Shown piece after piece: positions 48,263 through 57,288 of a stretch of 64,000 nucleotides of DNA (position 1 is its first letter; the number at the start of each line of letters is the position of its first letter). The DNA lies in assembly GCF_000196255.1 (NCBI RefSeq), contig NC_006370.1, forward strand, positions 1 to 64,000, written 5' to 3'. Under the pieces are notes generated by a model. The model did not search any database and had not been told where the DNA came from. It saw only the letters and a list, made by a program, of their open reading frames with translations. The translations under genes were made by a program, and so were the position numbers. This DNA is from Photobacterium profundum SS9 (GTDB taxonomy: Bacteria > Pseudomonadota > Gammaproteobacteria > Enterobacterales > Vibrionaceae).

Positions 48263-49255
48263 ATGAGTAAAGAACCCCATATTATTATCGTTAAAAAAAG
48301 GGCGCGACGCCATCATGATGAGCATCATGGTGGAGCTTGGAAGGTCGCTTTTGCCGATTTTGCTATCGCGATGATGGCGTTTTTTATGGTGTTGTGGTTG
48401 ATGGGAATTACAACCCAGGAAGAGCGGATAGAAATTGAGCAGCGGCTGCAAACCGCCTCTATTTTTGATAATATTTTCGAAATCACCAACAGCCCACACC
48501 CCATTGATTTTGATGGTAATGCTTCTCCATTTGAAAATCCTATCAATAGTAGTACCAATAGTAAAAGAAAGAGGGATACGTCTGTTGCGCAGCAAACTCC
48601 TCAGGGTGATGACAAGGCGAGTGCGGGGCGCGGGCCTAAATTAAATTCGATGTTGGCTGGCAAACATCTTTCAACCGCCCAGTTGACGATATTAGCTAAA
48701 GGGCTGAAAGAGATGGCGGAAGCACTGTCGGCGTCTAATAATATTGTATTGGAAATTGTACCGCAAGGTCTGCGAATTTTGATCCAAGATGATGACGATC
48801 ATTTCATGTTTCAGCGTGGTGGCATTGAAATGACCCCTTTCTTTGAAGATATGCTGTACAACCTTGCCCCAGTGCTGGGCCAGATAAAAAATCGGATGGT
48901 GATCAGTGGGCATACAGACAGTATCCCTTTTCATCGCCGTGATTACAGTAACTGGGACTTATCGGGATCTCGGGCATTGAAAGCGCGTCAGGTGCTAGTC
49001 GATTCCGGCCTTCCGGTTGCGAATATCCTGCAAGTGGCAGCGATGGCCGCACGTATGCCAGTAAATAAACAATATCCTAAAAGTGGTAAGAACCGTCGCA
49101 TTGAAATGATGGTTTTAACCAAGAACGCTGATGATCAACTTGCGCAACTCTTTGGTAAAGAACAGTTAGAGGCGAAAGGCCCTGCTGTTAGCAAAGCACG
49201 AAGTTATGCCGAGTCTAACCGGCCAGTGTCACGCCTTGATGTGATGGTGAACTAG
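48263..49255 (+). CDS. lafU: LafU, lateral stator protein (MotB type)
   Basis: 330 residues. The single membrane helix (WKVAFADFAIAMMAFFMVLWLM) carries Asp32, the ion-binding residue, at the same number as in E. coli MotB, and the flanking sequence resembles proton-type MotB. The C-terminal OmpA-like domain (VISGHTDSIPFHRRDYSNWDLSGSRALKARQVL, and GKNRRIEMMVL) anchors to peptidoglycan. Last gene of the late operon. Confidence 0.95.
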   Translation: MSKEPHIIIVKKRARRHHDEHHGGAWKVAFADFAIAMMAFFMVLWLMGITTQEERIEIEQRLQTASIFDNIFEITNSPHPIDFDGNASPFENPINSSTNSKRKRDTSVAQQTPQGDDKASAGRGPKLNSMLAGKHLSTAQLTILAKGLKEMAEALSASNNIVLEIVPQGLRILIQDDDDHFMFQRGGIEMTPFFEDMLYNLAPVLGQIKNRMVISGHTDSIPFHRRDYSNWDLSGSRALKARQVLVDSGLPVANILQVAAMAARMPVNKQYPKSGKNRRIEMMVLTKNADDQLAQLFGKEQLEAKGPAVSKARSYAESNRPVSRLDVMVN

Positions 49256-49286
49256 CCATAGAGTTTTTATTTTATGCGAGACCTGA

Positions 49287-49460
49287 GTTGTCATTGCTTC
49301 TCAGCGTCTGCTACAAGATAATGACCTGATTCTGGCAGTACAGACTTACCACAGATCACGAAGCCATGGCGCAACATTTGGGCTGGGAATTGAAGGCATT
49401 CGCAAGTTATTAAATGTGGATGACCAGATGTTTCCGTTGATGTTGCTGAAAGTATTATAA
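49287..49460 (+). pseudogene. Unidentified open frame, possible gene remnant after lafU
   Basis: A frame open for 57 codons (stop 49458-49460) lacks a start codon at its head, which follows a stop at 49284-49286. It encodes a plausible protein-like end with NDLILAVQTYHRSRS, HGATFGLGIEGIRKLL and DDQMFPLMLLKVL. An ATG at 49274 (MRDLS...) leads into it only through a +1 shift. I do not recognise it. It may be the C-terminal leftover of a lost gene or chance coding in 368 bases of otherwise gene-free sequence. Confidence 0.3.
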
Positions 49461-49466
49461 TTTTTT

Positions 49467-49493
49467 AAGGAAGACTCGTGCTTCCTTATTTTT
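49467..49493 (+). terminator. Terminator closing the laf late operon
   Basis: AAGGAAG (49467-49473) and CTTCCTT (49481-49487) form a perfect 7-bp stem with a seven-base loop followed by ATTTTT. It separates the lafU region from the ParM gene. Confidence 0.8.
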
Positions 49494-49532
49494 ATTGGGT
49501 TTTTATTGTTTAAATATAACCTTTTGCATTGT
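49489..49532. repeat. Period-11 AT-rich repeats upstream of parM (candidate parC)
   Basis: TTTTTATTG occurs at 49489-49497 and again at 49500-49508, exactly 11 bases apart, and a related TTTTGCATTG lies at 49522-49531 in the same phase. Plasmid R1 parC is built of 11-bp direct repeats upstream of parM. The match here is weak and the sequence is AT-rich, so it could be chance. A separate 13-bp repeat, TTATGACGGTATC, occurs at 49555-49567 and 49622-49634. Confidence 0.3.
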
Positions 49533-49623
49533 TTTTTTTAAAGTAATTAACTTTTTATGACGGTATCACCATTTGGATATTGTTATAAAAAGGGCGTTAC
49601 TAATTATTATTGTGAGTGAAGTT

Positions 49624-50670
49624 ATGACGGTATCGGCGTTTAAAATTGCGGTTGACGATGGTTCAACAAATGTAAAAGTAAGCTGGATTGAAAACAACCA
49701 GCTAAAAACCATCGTTTCTCCAAATTCTTTCCGTAAAGATTGGAAAAGTGCAGCGCTGCGACGCGATAAAAAAGTTTATAACTACACCATTGGTACAACG
49801 AAATACACTTACGATGCAACGTCAGATAAAGCATTAGCAACGACGCATGTTGATTATCAATACGATGATCTGAATCTGCTTGCTGTGCATCATGCATTAA
49901 TGCAAACCGGCCTAAAACCATGCACCGTTACTTTAGTAGTCACCCTGCCAATTACTGAGTTTTATAACTCAGAAGACTGCCAGCGTAATGAAGAAAAAAT
50001 CACCAAGAAACGTGCGAACTTAATGCGTGAAATTAGCTTAAATAAAGGCGAGTTATTTGAAGTTGCCGATGTTGAAGTCATGCCAGAGAGCTTACCTGCA
50101 GTGCTATCAACCTTGATAAACTCAGATTGTAATGAATTCTCACGATCACTGGTTGTTGACTGTGGCGGTACAACGCTAGATATGGGTATTATTGTTGGTC
50201 CGTTTGATGATGTTTCCGCTGTATATGGCAATAACGAAATTGGTGTATCAATGGTTACTGATGCTGCGCGTAAGGCACTGGCCTCGGCAGATAGCGACTC
50301 TAGCTACTTAGTGGCAAATGAACTCATTAAACGCCGCCATGATTTAGACTTCGTTAAAGAAGTCGTTAACGACGAATCACAGATAAATAACATTCTTGAT
50401 AAGATTGAAATTAAGATCCAAGAACTGGGTTCAGCGGTTGCTTATGAAGCAAAGAAATTTGCCAAAAACCCTAACCGTGTTTATCTGGTTGGTGGTGGTG
50501 CGCCGCTGGTATATGATGCGATTCAAGCTGCTTATGAAGTATTAGGCGATCGTGTGGTGCTGATTAAAGATGCACAGTCAGCATTGGCTCGTGAATTATG
50601 CCTATACAATACCGATGTTAAAGAGGTTCACATTGAGCGTGAAACCTTAGTTGAGGTCGAAGATGAGTAG
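49624..50670 (+). CDS. parM: ParM/StbA-family actin-like segregation ATPase
   Basis: 348 residues from the ATG at 49624 (MTVSAFKIAVDDGSTNVKV). The longer TTG reading from 49573 adds 17 hydrophobic residues with no family match. Actin-fold motifs: phosphate 1 DDGSTN (11-16), then SPNSFRKDW and VVAVHHAL-like LLAVHHALM, phosphate 2 VVDCGGTTLDMGI, adenosine VYLVGGGAP. Order and sequence closely parallel R1 plasmid ParM (for example ISPNSFKREW, DLGGTTLD). ParM filaments push plasmid copies apart when capped by ParR on parC. It overlaps the next gene by eight bases. Confidence 0.9.
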   Translation: MTVSAFKIAVDDGSTNVKVSWIENNQLKTIVSPNSFRKDWKSAALRRDKKVYNYTIGTTKYTYDATSDKALATTHVDYQYDDLNLLAVHHALMQTGLKPCTVTLVVTLPITEFYNSEDCQRNEEKITKKRANLMREISLNKGELFEVADVEVMPESLPAVLSTLINSDCNEFSRSLVVDCGGTTLDMGIIVGPFDDVSAVYGNNEIGVSMVTDAARKALASADSDSSYLVANELIKRRHDLDFVKEVVNDESQINNILDKIEIKIQELGSAVAYEAKKFAKNPNRVYLVGGGAPLVYDAIQAAYEVLGDRVVLIKDAQSALARELCLYNTDVKEVHIERETLVEVEDE

Positions 50671-51361
50671 TCGTCCGTTAAAGCGAGTTAACTACTCAAT
50701 TTATCTGGATCCTGTCAATTCTAATGCTGACCGCTATGCGGTTGGCGTTATGCAGGGCTGGGCGAAAGATCGTAAAGAGATGATGTCAGATCCAAGTGCA
50801 GGCGTAGCCCTGCATTACAGTCTGCATATGCATAAGAATATTTATCTAGCAGGAATGTTTCTTTACTTACTTAGCCCCGCACTTAGTAATGCCCTTGCGG
50901 GATCGCTAACTGAAGAAAGAATTAAGATAGACACGCTAGAGCAGCAGTTAGAAAACTGTGGGCTAGCATTACCCTCTACCAAGCCGTCATTGCCAGCGCT
51001 TGATACTCATGCATTGATTGATGAGTTGAAGGCTGCGGTAAATATGAAATCGTTGATGGATGAAATTCAACAGATCAAAGCAGGGTTAGTTGAATCCAAT
51101 ACCGTAACTGCAGCGGTACAAAATGGACTATCAGAAAGTGATATAGCGGCATTGCAGCAGAATTTGGCAGCTGAAATAAAAGCGCATAGTCAGCATCGAG
51201 AAATCGCTGAATTAAAAGCGCTACTGAAAACACAAAATCAGCTGATTAAGTCGCTTTCAAATGGGCAACCATTACCTGAAGTTGAAAAGTCTGAACCTGA
51301 ACTGGATTTATCACAACAAATTGCGAATATTCAGAAGGTGAAAAAGAAAGGTATTTTTTAA
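50663..51361 (+). CDS. ParR-like partner of ParM with extended coiled-coil tail
   Basis: 232 residues from the ATG at 50663, overlapping parM by eight bases. The first 80 residues (RPLKRVNYSIYLDPVNSNADRYAVGVM, in part, then SAGVALHYSLHMHKNIYLAGMFLYLLS) resemble R1 ParR (KRRTIAFKLNP..NQTDK....AALTAGLALY), a ribbon-helix-helix DNA binder. Unlike ParR (117 residues) it continues with about 150 residues rich in Glu, Gln, Leu and Lys that look like coiled coil, ending KKKGIF. Function as centromere binder is inferred from position and the N-terminal resemblance. Confidence 0.65.
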   Translation: MSSRPLKRVNYSIYLDPVNSNADRYAVGVMQGWAKDRKEMMSDPSAGVALHYSLHMHKNIYLAGMFLYLLSPALSNALAGSLTEERIKIDTLEQQLENCGLALPSTKPSLPALDTHALIDELKAAVNMKSLMDEIQQIKAGLVESNTVTAAVQNGLSESDIAALQQNLAAEIKAHSQHREIAELKALLKTQNQLIKSLSNGQPLPEVEKSEPELDLSQQIANIQKVKKKGIF

Positions 51362-51685
51362 TTGTTATCAATAAAACCGCAGCTTCTGAGAAAGCGGTTT
51401 TGAGTAGATCCCCCCTCGAAGGCTTTATTGCAAATAATGGTTCTGGAGTTCCTTCCATATCCAGCATTAATCGCGTCAAAGCGCATGCTCTGCCAACCGA
51501 TAATGCCTAGGGCGAAGTAACCTATCAGGTTGCTCATCCATCGTGTTTTTATCGGTGAGTACTGCGCTTTGAATGAGGTGACCCGCATCAACAACAAGGC
51601 GTCGATTCACAGTGTGGGTATTGATGGGATCTAGGCGATAACAAATTAAGTATGATCGTTCTACAACAGTTTGCTCAGACATAGC
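51362..51685. other. Gene-free interval after the ParR-like gene
   Basis: No gene can be supported. AAAACCGC (51373-51380) and GCGGTTTT (51394-51401) form an 8-bp stem followed by GAGT, a weak terminator for the parM pair. Two overlapping minus-strand frames (to 51597 and 51781) have no recognisable family, no good ribosome binding site and no start support. They may be shadows or leftovers of a degraded insertion. Confidence 0.45.
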
Positions 51686-51712
51686 CTTGAAAAATACCTT
51701 TCTTCCCCTTAT
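51686..51712 (+). promoter_or_regulatory. Sigma32 (heat-shock) promoter of ibpA
   Basis: CTTGAA (51686-51691) and CCCCTTAT (51705-51712) are separated by 13 bases, matching the RpoH consensus CTTGAAA-N11-16-CCCCATNT with one mismatch in the -10. It sits about 105 bases before the ATG, leaving room for a structured leader. Confidence 0.8.
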
Positions 51713-51803
51713 ATCTATTAATGAAGAGCAAGACGCCTCAAGTAGGGTTATGTGTTTGGTTTGTCCTTTCAGGAAAATCACTTCATTACTGATATTATTT
51801 ATA

Positions 51804-51820
51804 TTGCTTCATTAGAAGGA
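51804..51820 (+). promoter_or_regulatory. ROSE-like RNA thermometer hairpin in the ibpA leader
   Basis: TTGCTTC (51804-51810), loop ATTA, and GAAGGA (51815-51820) fold so that UUGC-UUC pairs with the Shine-Dalgarno sequence AAGGA. G51806 faces G51819 as a G-G pair, with C-G, U-A, U-A, C-G on one side and U-A on the other. This is the signature of ROSE elements in E. coli ibpA and rhizobial small heat-shock genes. Heat would melt it and free the ribosome binding site eight bases before the ATG. Confidence 0.8.
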
Positions 51821-51828
51821 TAGGTATT

Positions 51829-52266
51829 ATGCGCAACGTAGATTTCACTCCTCTTTATCGTTCAGCTATTGGCTTTGATCGTCTATTCAATCAAATGGAA
51901 AAAAATGTGAGTAACGCAAATACTGGTTACCCGCCATATAACATTGAGCAACAAGATGATAATCACTACCGTATAACCATGGCTGTTGCAGGTTTTGCTG
52001 AAGAACAACTCGATATTACACAGCAACAGAATAAACTGATTGTGCGCGGTATTCGCGAAAGTGAAAAAGAAGAACGCCAATATTTATACCAAGGTATTGC
52101 TGAACGTGATTTTGAGCGTAAGTTCCAGCTCGCTGATTATGTCAAAGTTATCGATGCTCAAATGGTGAATGGTTTACTTCATATTGATCTTGAACGTGAG
52201 ATCCCAGAAGAGCAGCAACCAAGAAAAATCGCCATTAATGGTCGTCGTATCGTTGAGGGTGAATAA
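51829..52266 (+). CDS. ibpA: Small heat-shock protein IbpA/IbpB (Hsp20 family)
   Basis: 145 residues. The start [24 protein letters not shown] is IbpA-like. The alpha-crystallin domain spans about 35-125 ([52 protein letters not shown]). The C-terminal RKIAI supplies the IxI-type tail motif. It binds aggregated proteins during heat stress for DnaK/ClpB rescue. It has its own sigma32 promoter and ROSE-type leader, and is followed by a terminator. Confidence 0.95.
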   Translation: MRNVDFTPLYRSAIGFDRLFNQMEKNVSNANTGYPPYNIEQQDDNHYRITMAVAGFAEEQLDITQQQNKLIVRGIRESEKEERQYLYQGIAERDFERKFQLADYVKVIDAQMVNGLLHIDLEREIPEEQQPRKIAINGRRIVEGE

Positions 52267-52304
52267 AGACTAAGTCACTTTATTCATAAAAGAAAAGAGT
52301 AGTG

Positions 52305-52332
52305 AAGGTCAGCTTATGCTGACCTTTTTTGT
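52305..52332 (+). terminator. Terminator after ibpA
   Basis: AAGGTCAGC (52305-52313) and GCTGACCTT (52318-52326) form a perfect 9-bp stem with a four-base loop and a T-run. Confidence 0.92.
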
Positions 52333-52387
52333 ATTTGGTGGTTTGGTTTGCAAGCTGACCTGCCATTGCTAAAAGATCTGCTATCAA

Positions 52388-52403
52388 TGTTTCATGTGAA
52401 ACA
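52388..52403. other. parS: parS-like site 1 (ParB binding)
   Basis: TGTTTCATGTGAAACA differs from the chromosomal parS consensus TGTTTCACGTGAAACA by one base. It lies between ibpA and avtA. Confidence 0.8.
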
Positions 52404-52469
52404 TAGCGAAAGGGAATCGTTGATCTTTAGAAAAATAGGCGGTATTTCTATCACCTATTATTCGATTAA

Positions 52470-53720
52470 TTAGCCTTCAGCATACGCCTTGGCAACTTCC
52501 TCAGCGATAACCGCAATGCCTTTTTGCATATCTTTGCTACTTTGAACATAGTTCATTCGCAAGCATTCATGACCGTGTTGCCAGTCATCATCTAAGCCAA
52601 TAAAAAAGTATTCGCCTGGAACAATTAATACTCCACGTGCTTTTAAGCGACGGTAGAGCTCCATTGTCGTAATCGGTAACCCTTTAAACCATAACCATAA
52701 GAACATCGCGCCTTCGGGTTTATGAATACGAAAACGTGGATCTGTAATCGCGGTTTGTAACAGCTTTACCGCATCCTGTGATTTTTGTAAGTAAAAAGGC
52801 TTGATGACTTTTTCACTTAAAGTCAGTAAATCATTTCTCTCCATCATTTTATTGACGATGGCCGGACCAACGCTCCCTGGCGCTAAACTGAGCACGCCAT
52901 TCATATTGGTTATTGCTGTGGTGATTTCTTCACTCGCTATTACAATGCCACAGCGAACACCTGGTAACCCTAGTTTTGAAAGGCTCATACATAGAATGGT
53001 ATTTTCATTCCAGAAAGGAGTGACATCAGCAAAAATAATATCAGGAAACGGCATGCCGTAAGCGTTATCAATGATCAATGGAATCTTGTGTTCTTGAGCA
53101 AGCTGATCTAAATGGTGAATTTCTTCATCGGTGAGTACATTACCAGTTGGATTTGTTGGGCGAGAGGCACAAATAACCCCGATACTGCTATCGACTTTTA
53201 ACTCTTTAAAGTCGATGTGGTATTTGAATTGACCATTTTCCAGTAAGGTAATTTCAGGATGATAAGAAATAAACATATCTTCGCTTAACCCTGAATCGCC
53301 ATAGCCGATATATTCAGGTGCCAACGGGAGTAAAACTTTCTTCTTGCTGCCGTCTGGGAATTCTCCCGCCAGTAAATTGAAGAGGTTAAAGAACGCACTT
53401 TGGCTACCGTTTGTCAGCGCAATATTTTTTGCACTAATATCCCAGCCATACGTGTCACTGAGCAAATCGGCGAGGGCATTGATGAAGGTGTTTTTCCCTT
53501 GAGGGCCATCATAATTTGTCATTGCCGCTGCGAGTTCACCCGTGCTAACCATCTCTTTGGCTATGTCGTTAAAGTAATCCACCATGAAGGGAATTTGTGC
53601 GGGATTACCGCCACCTAACATGATTGCGTCTGGATTTCTTAAACCATCATTCAAGTCATCCATCAATTGGGTGATACCTGAATAACGAGCAAACTTGTCT
53701 CCGAATGTAGAAAACTCCAT
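52470..53720 (-). CDS. avtA: Valine-pyruvate aminotransferase AvtA
   Basis: 416 residues; E. coli AvtA has 417. PLP-dependent fold-type I enzyme that interconverts valine and pyruvate with 2-oxoisovalerate and alanine. It has TNGSQSAFFNLFNLLAG, the ASRPTNPTGNVLTDEE segment, the DNAYG Asp/Tyr that contact PLP, and Lys249 in SLSKLGLPGVR as the expected Schiff-base residue. It stands alone on the minus strand between parS-like sites. Identity as AvtA rather than another aminotransferase is by overall resemblance. Confidence 0.88.
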   Translation of the reverse strand: MEFSTFGDKFARYSGITQLMDDLNDGLRNPDAIMLGGGNPAQIPFMVDYFNDIAKEMVSTGELAAAMTNYDGPQGKNTFINALADLLSDTYGWDISAKNIALTNGSQSAFFNLFNLLAGEFPDGSKKKVLLPLAPEYIGYGDSGLSEDMFISYHPEITLLENGQFKYHIDFKELKVDSSIGVICASRPTNPTGNVLTDEEIHHLDQLAQEHKIPLIIDNAYGMPFPDIIFADVTPFWNENTILCMSLSKLGLPGVRCGIVIASEEITTAITNMNGVLSLAPGSVGPAIVNKMMERNDLLTLSEKVIKPFYLQKSQDAVKLLQTAITDPRFRIHKPEGAMFLWLWFKGLPITTMELYRRLKARGVLIVPGEYFFIGLDDDWQHGHECLRMNYVQSSKDMQKGIAVIAEEVAKAYAEG

Positions 53721-53853
53721 GTGTACTACCGACCTCAGTGTATTGTTCTAATCATTATTTGTTAAATAACTGTATAAGTTGTATTCATATTTCAACATAC
53801 ATGATTGTACTGCAGAGGGAAAGAACAAGAAGCAACCAATGTTTCTGGTCTGA

Positions 53854-53869
53854 TGTTTCATGTGAAACA
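53854..53869. other. parS: parS-like site 2
   Basis: TGTTTCATGTGAAACA, identical to the site at 52388, one base from consensus. It lies in the 287-bp gap between avtA and glyS. Confidence 0.8.
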
Positions 53870-53936
53870 ATGGGCTTTATATTAAAAGTACCTAGATTTT
53901 ACTGAATTGCTGGTGGTTGTATTTTACTGTCATGCT

Positions 53937-53952
53937 GTTTCACGTGAAACAC
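53937..53952. other. parS: parS site 3, perfect consensus
   Basis: TGTTTCACGTGAAACA, an exact 16-bp parS palindrome, 68 bases from site 2 and just beside the glyS terminator. Confidence 0.93.
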
Positions 53953-53962
53953 AGGCATAAAA

Positions 53963-53989
53963 AAACCCCACACCAAAGTGTAGGGTTTA
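53963..53989 (-). terminator. Terminator after glyS
   Basis: On the minus strand AAACCCTACAC (53979-53989) pairs with GTGTGGGGTTT (53963-53973) around a short loop, followed by a T-run (plus-strand As 53958-53965). It ends the glyQ-glyS transcript. Confidence 0.88.
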
Positions 53990-54007
53990 TATTCTTTTTA
54001 CGGCGAG

Positions 54008-56077
54008 TTATTTCTGAACTAAAGAAATATCTGCAACTTTTAAGAATTCGTTACGTAAAAGGTTAAGCATCGTTAGACGATTAACTTTCAGTTTTTCGTC
54101 ATCTGCCATAACCATTACGTTATCGAAGAATGCGTCTACTGGTTCACGTAGCGTTGCTAGCTCTGATAATGCTTGTTGGTAGTTACCTTCGGCAAATACC
54201 GGCGCAAGCGTCGCAATCATAGCTTCTACTTTTTCAGCTAACGCTTTTTCGGCATCTTCAAGCAGTAGTGAGCTATCTACAGCTAATGGCAATTCGCCAT
54301 CAAATTTAGCCAAGATATTACCAACACGTTTATTGGCTGCGGCTAATGATTCAGCGGCATCTAATGAACGGAAATGGCTAACGGCTTTAACACGCTTATC
54401 GAAATCAGCTGGCTGTGTTGGGCGTAATGCTAATACTGCTAGAATTACGTCGACACTATGACCTTCATCTTGATACCAAGCACGGAAGCGACCTAGCATA
54501 AAGTCGATCACTTCATCTTCCACGTTAGCATTTGTCAGCTTGTCACCAAACTGAGCGCGTGCCTTCGCGATAAGATCAACTAAGTCTAGGCTGTAATCTT
54601 TTTCTACGATAATGCGTAGCACACCGAGTGCTGCACGGCGTAGGGCGAATGGATCGCTACCTTTTGGTGCTTGACCAATACCGAAGATACCCACTAGCGT
54701 ATCAATCTTATCTGCCATCGCAACAGCAGCTGAAACACCAGTGCTTGGTAGTTTGTCACCTGCAAAGCGTGGCATATACTGTTCATATAACGCTAATGCT
54801 ACATCTTCAGCTTCACCATCATGGCGAGCGTAATGCATGCCCATCACACCTTGGGTATCGGTAAACTCGAATACCATTGATGTCATTAGGTCACATTTGG
54901 CCAATAGGCCAGCGCGTTTAGCATTCGTTACGTCTGCACCGATTTGCTCTGCAATGTAACCAGCAAGCTCAGTAATACGATCGGTCTTATCTTTAATCGT
55001 ACCAAGTTGCTTTTGGAAGATAGCCTTTTCTAGTTCAGGAAGGCGATCAACCAATGGGCGTTTACGGTCTGTTTTAAAGAAGAATTCAGCATCCGCTAGG
55101 CGAGGGCGAACAACCTTTTCATTACCTTCGATGATCTGACGTGGGTCTTTCGACTCAATGTTTGTCACGAAAATAAACTTAGGTATTAGGTTGCCTTCAG
55201 CATCGTAAACCGGGAAGTACTTCTGGTCACCTTTCATGGTGTAAACCAGCGCTTCAGTCGGTACGTTTAGGAAGTTTTCTTCAAATGATGCTGTTAATAC
55301 AACAGGCCATTCAACTAAAGATGTTACTTCTTCAACGAGCTCATCTTCAAGATCAGCAATGCCACCCACTTCCAGTGCCGCTTTCTTAGCACCTTCAAGA
55401 ATGATTGCTTTACGTGCTTCGTAATTTGCCATTACTTTGCCACGTTCTTCAAGAATAGCAGGGTACTGATCTGCATTATCAATCGTAAATTCTGCTTCAC
55501 CCATGAAACGGTGACCACGAATGATGCGTGCTGAGTCAGCACCTAGAATATTGCCTTCGATGAGTTCGTCACCTAACAGCATGGTTAGGGTTTTAACTGG
55601 GCGAATAAATTGTATTTCGTTGTTACCCCAACGCATAGGCTTAGGGATCGGCAATTTAGCCAGTGCTGCTGCTGCAAGACCACTGAGTAGTTCTTGAGCT
55701 GGCTTACCTTTCACTTCTTGCTTGTACAGTAACCATTCGCCTTTCTCTGTTTTCAGAGTATCAGCTTGCTCGACAGTAATACCATTACCACGTGCCCAGC
55801 CTTGAGCGGCTTTGGTTGGGTTACCTTCTGCATCAAAAGCGGCAGAGATAGCAGGTCCACGTTTTTCAACGACGCTATCAGCTTGACCTGTAGCCAGTGC
55901 TGTTACTTTAAGCGCTAAACGACGAGGCGTTGCAAACCATTCGATACCTTGGTGTACAAGCGCTGCAGTTTTTAACTCTGCTTCAAAGTTTGATGAAAAT
56001 GCTTCAGCAAGTGTGCGAAGAGCTTTAGGTGGTAGCTCTTCAGTACCTAATTCGATAAGGAAATTTCTTTCAGTCAT
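54008..56077 (-). CDS. glyS: Glycyl-tRNA synthetase beta subunit
   Basis: 689 residues, the same as E. coli GlyS. It is the large subunit of the alpha2beta2 bacterial enzyme and supplies tRNA binding. The N-terminus is [18 protein letters not shown]-domain-like and anticodon-binding regions follow ([28 protein letters not shown] in part; [16 protein letters not shown]). It starts nine bases after the glyQ stop, so the two are co-translated. Confidence 0.97.
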   Translation of the reverse strand: MTERNFLIELGTEELPPKALRTLAEAFSSNFEAELKTAALVHQGIEWFATPRRLALKVTALATGQADSVVEKRGPAISAAFDAEGNPTKAAQGWARGNGITVEQADTLKTEKGEWLLYKQEVKGKPAQELLSGLAAAALAKLPIPKPMRWGNNEIQFIRPVKTLTMLLGDELIEGNILGADSARIIRGHRFMGEAEFTIDNADQYPAILEERGKVMANYEARKAIILEGAKKAALEVGGIADLEDELVEEVTSLVEWPVVLTASFEENFLNVPTEALVYTMKGDQKYFPVYDAEGNLIPKFIFVTNIESKDPRQIIEGNEKVVRPRLADAEFFFKTDRKRPLVDRLPELEKAIFQKQLGTIKDKTDRITELAGYIAEQIGADVTNAKRAGLLAKCDLMTSMVFEFTDTQGVMGMHYARHDGEAEDVALALYEQYMPRFAGDKLPSTGVSAAVAMADKIDTLVGIFGIGQAPKGSDPFALRRAALGVLRIIVEKDYSLDLVDLIAKARAQFGDKLTNANVEDEVIDFMLGRFRAWYQDEGHSVDVILAVLALRPTQPADFDKRVKAVSHFRSLDAAESLAAANKRVGNILAKFDGELPLAVDSSLLLEDAEKALAEKVEAMIATLAPVFAEGNYQQALSELATLREPVDAFFDNVMVMADDEKLKVNRLTMLNLLRNEFLKVADISLVQK

Positions 56078-56086
56078 GCGACGTCC

Positions 56087-56998
56087 TTACTTATCTTTTT
56101 TGCACATCGGGAAGCCAAGTGCTTCACGAGACGCGTAGTAAGCTTCAGCAACTTGTTTAGTCAGGTTGCGAATACGTAAGATGTAACGCTGACGCTCGGT
56201 AACCGAGATCGCTTTACGTGCATCAAGCAAGTTAAACGCATGACCTGCTTTTAGAATACGTTCGTAGGCTGGAAGAGATAACGGAGTCTCTAGTGCCAAT
56301 AGTTCCTTACATTCTTTCTCGCACTGGTCGAAGAAAGTGAATAAGAAATCTACGTCTGCGTGTTCAAAGTTATACGTTGATTGCTCAACTTCATTTTGGT
56401 GAAAGATATCGCCATAGGTTACTTTACCTAGTGGACCATCAGTCCAAACGAGGTCGTAAACTGAGTCAACGTTTTGGATGTACATCGCCAAACGTTCGAT
56501 ACCGTAAGTGATTTCACCTGTTACAGGTTTACACTCAATACCACCAACCTGCTGGAAGTAAGTAAACTGTGTTACTTCCATACCGTTTAGCCAAACTTCC
56601 CAGCCAAGACCCCAGGCACCCAGTGTTGGGTTTTCCCAGTTATCTTCAACGAAGCGGATGTCATGTACCTGAGTATCAACACCCAGTACTTCAAGTGAGC
56701 CAAGGTATAGTTCCTGAATATTGTCAGGAGATGGTTTTAGCATTACTTGGAACTGGTAGTAGTGCTGTAGGCGGTTTGGATTTTCACCGTAACGGCCATC
56801 AGTAGGACGGCGTGATGGTTGTACATATGCTGCTGCAATTGGCTCTGGACCTAAAGCGCGAAGACATGTCATTGGGTGAGAAGTACCAGCACCAACTTCC
56901 ATGTCTAGAGGTTGAACTATTGTACAACCCTGCTTGCCCCAGTAATCCTGCAGTGCGAGGATCATACCCTGAAAGGTTTTAATATCGTAATTCTGCAT
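56087..56998 (-). CDS. glyQ: Glycyl-tRNA synthetase alpha subunit
   Basis: 303 residues from the ATG at 56998 ([20 protein letters not shown]), matching the E. coli length and start. A longer reading to 57052 adds 18 unrelated residues. It is a class II catalytic subunit with motifs around [46 protein letters not shown] (in part) and [10 protein letters not shown]. First gene of glyQ-glyS. Confidence 0.97.
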   Translation of the reverse strand: MQNYDIKTFQGMILALQDYWGKQGCTIVQPLDMEVGAGTSHPMTCLRALGPEPIAAAYVQPSRRPTDGRYGENPNRLQHYYQFQVMLKPSPDNIQELYLGSLEVLGVDTQVHDIRFVEDNWENPTLGAWGLGWEVWLNGMEVTQFTYFQQVGGIECKPVTGEITYGIERLAMYIQNVDSVYDLVWTDGPLGKVTYGDIFHQNEVEQSTYNFEHADVDFLFTFFDQCEKECKELLALETPLSLPAYERILKAGHAFNLLDARKAISVTERQRYILRIRNLTKQVAEAYYASREALGFPMCKKDK

Positions 56999-57288
56999 TG
57001 TGAACTTCGCGAGATTAGTGGATGAAAAGTAATATTCCAGTATACCTCGCATGGCTTTTACCGAGTAGGGTTAGTGTGTGTTTTTTATTCGTCTTTGGCT
57101 ATTTTGCAGGACTATTTTTTTAAACATCGATGTGTTTATATCTCCACTGTGTTTTTTTGACATTATCTTGATGTGCAAAAAATCAGTGTTCATTATAATA
57201 GAAGCAGTTTCTGGCTTATTATCTTTAAAATAATGAGTGCGTGGTAGTGATTAGACATCGATCATAAATCGAGAATATGGAGTAAAAA

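Noticed and set aside
51476..51781. 101-residue minus-strand open frame upstream of ibpA
   Set aside because: It runs antisense across the sigma32 promoter and has no recognisable domain; kept only as part of an unexplained interval.
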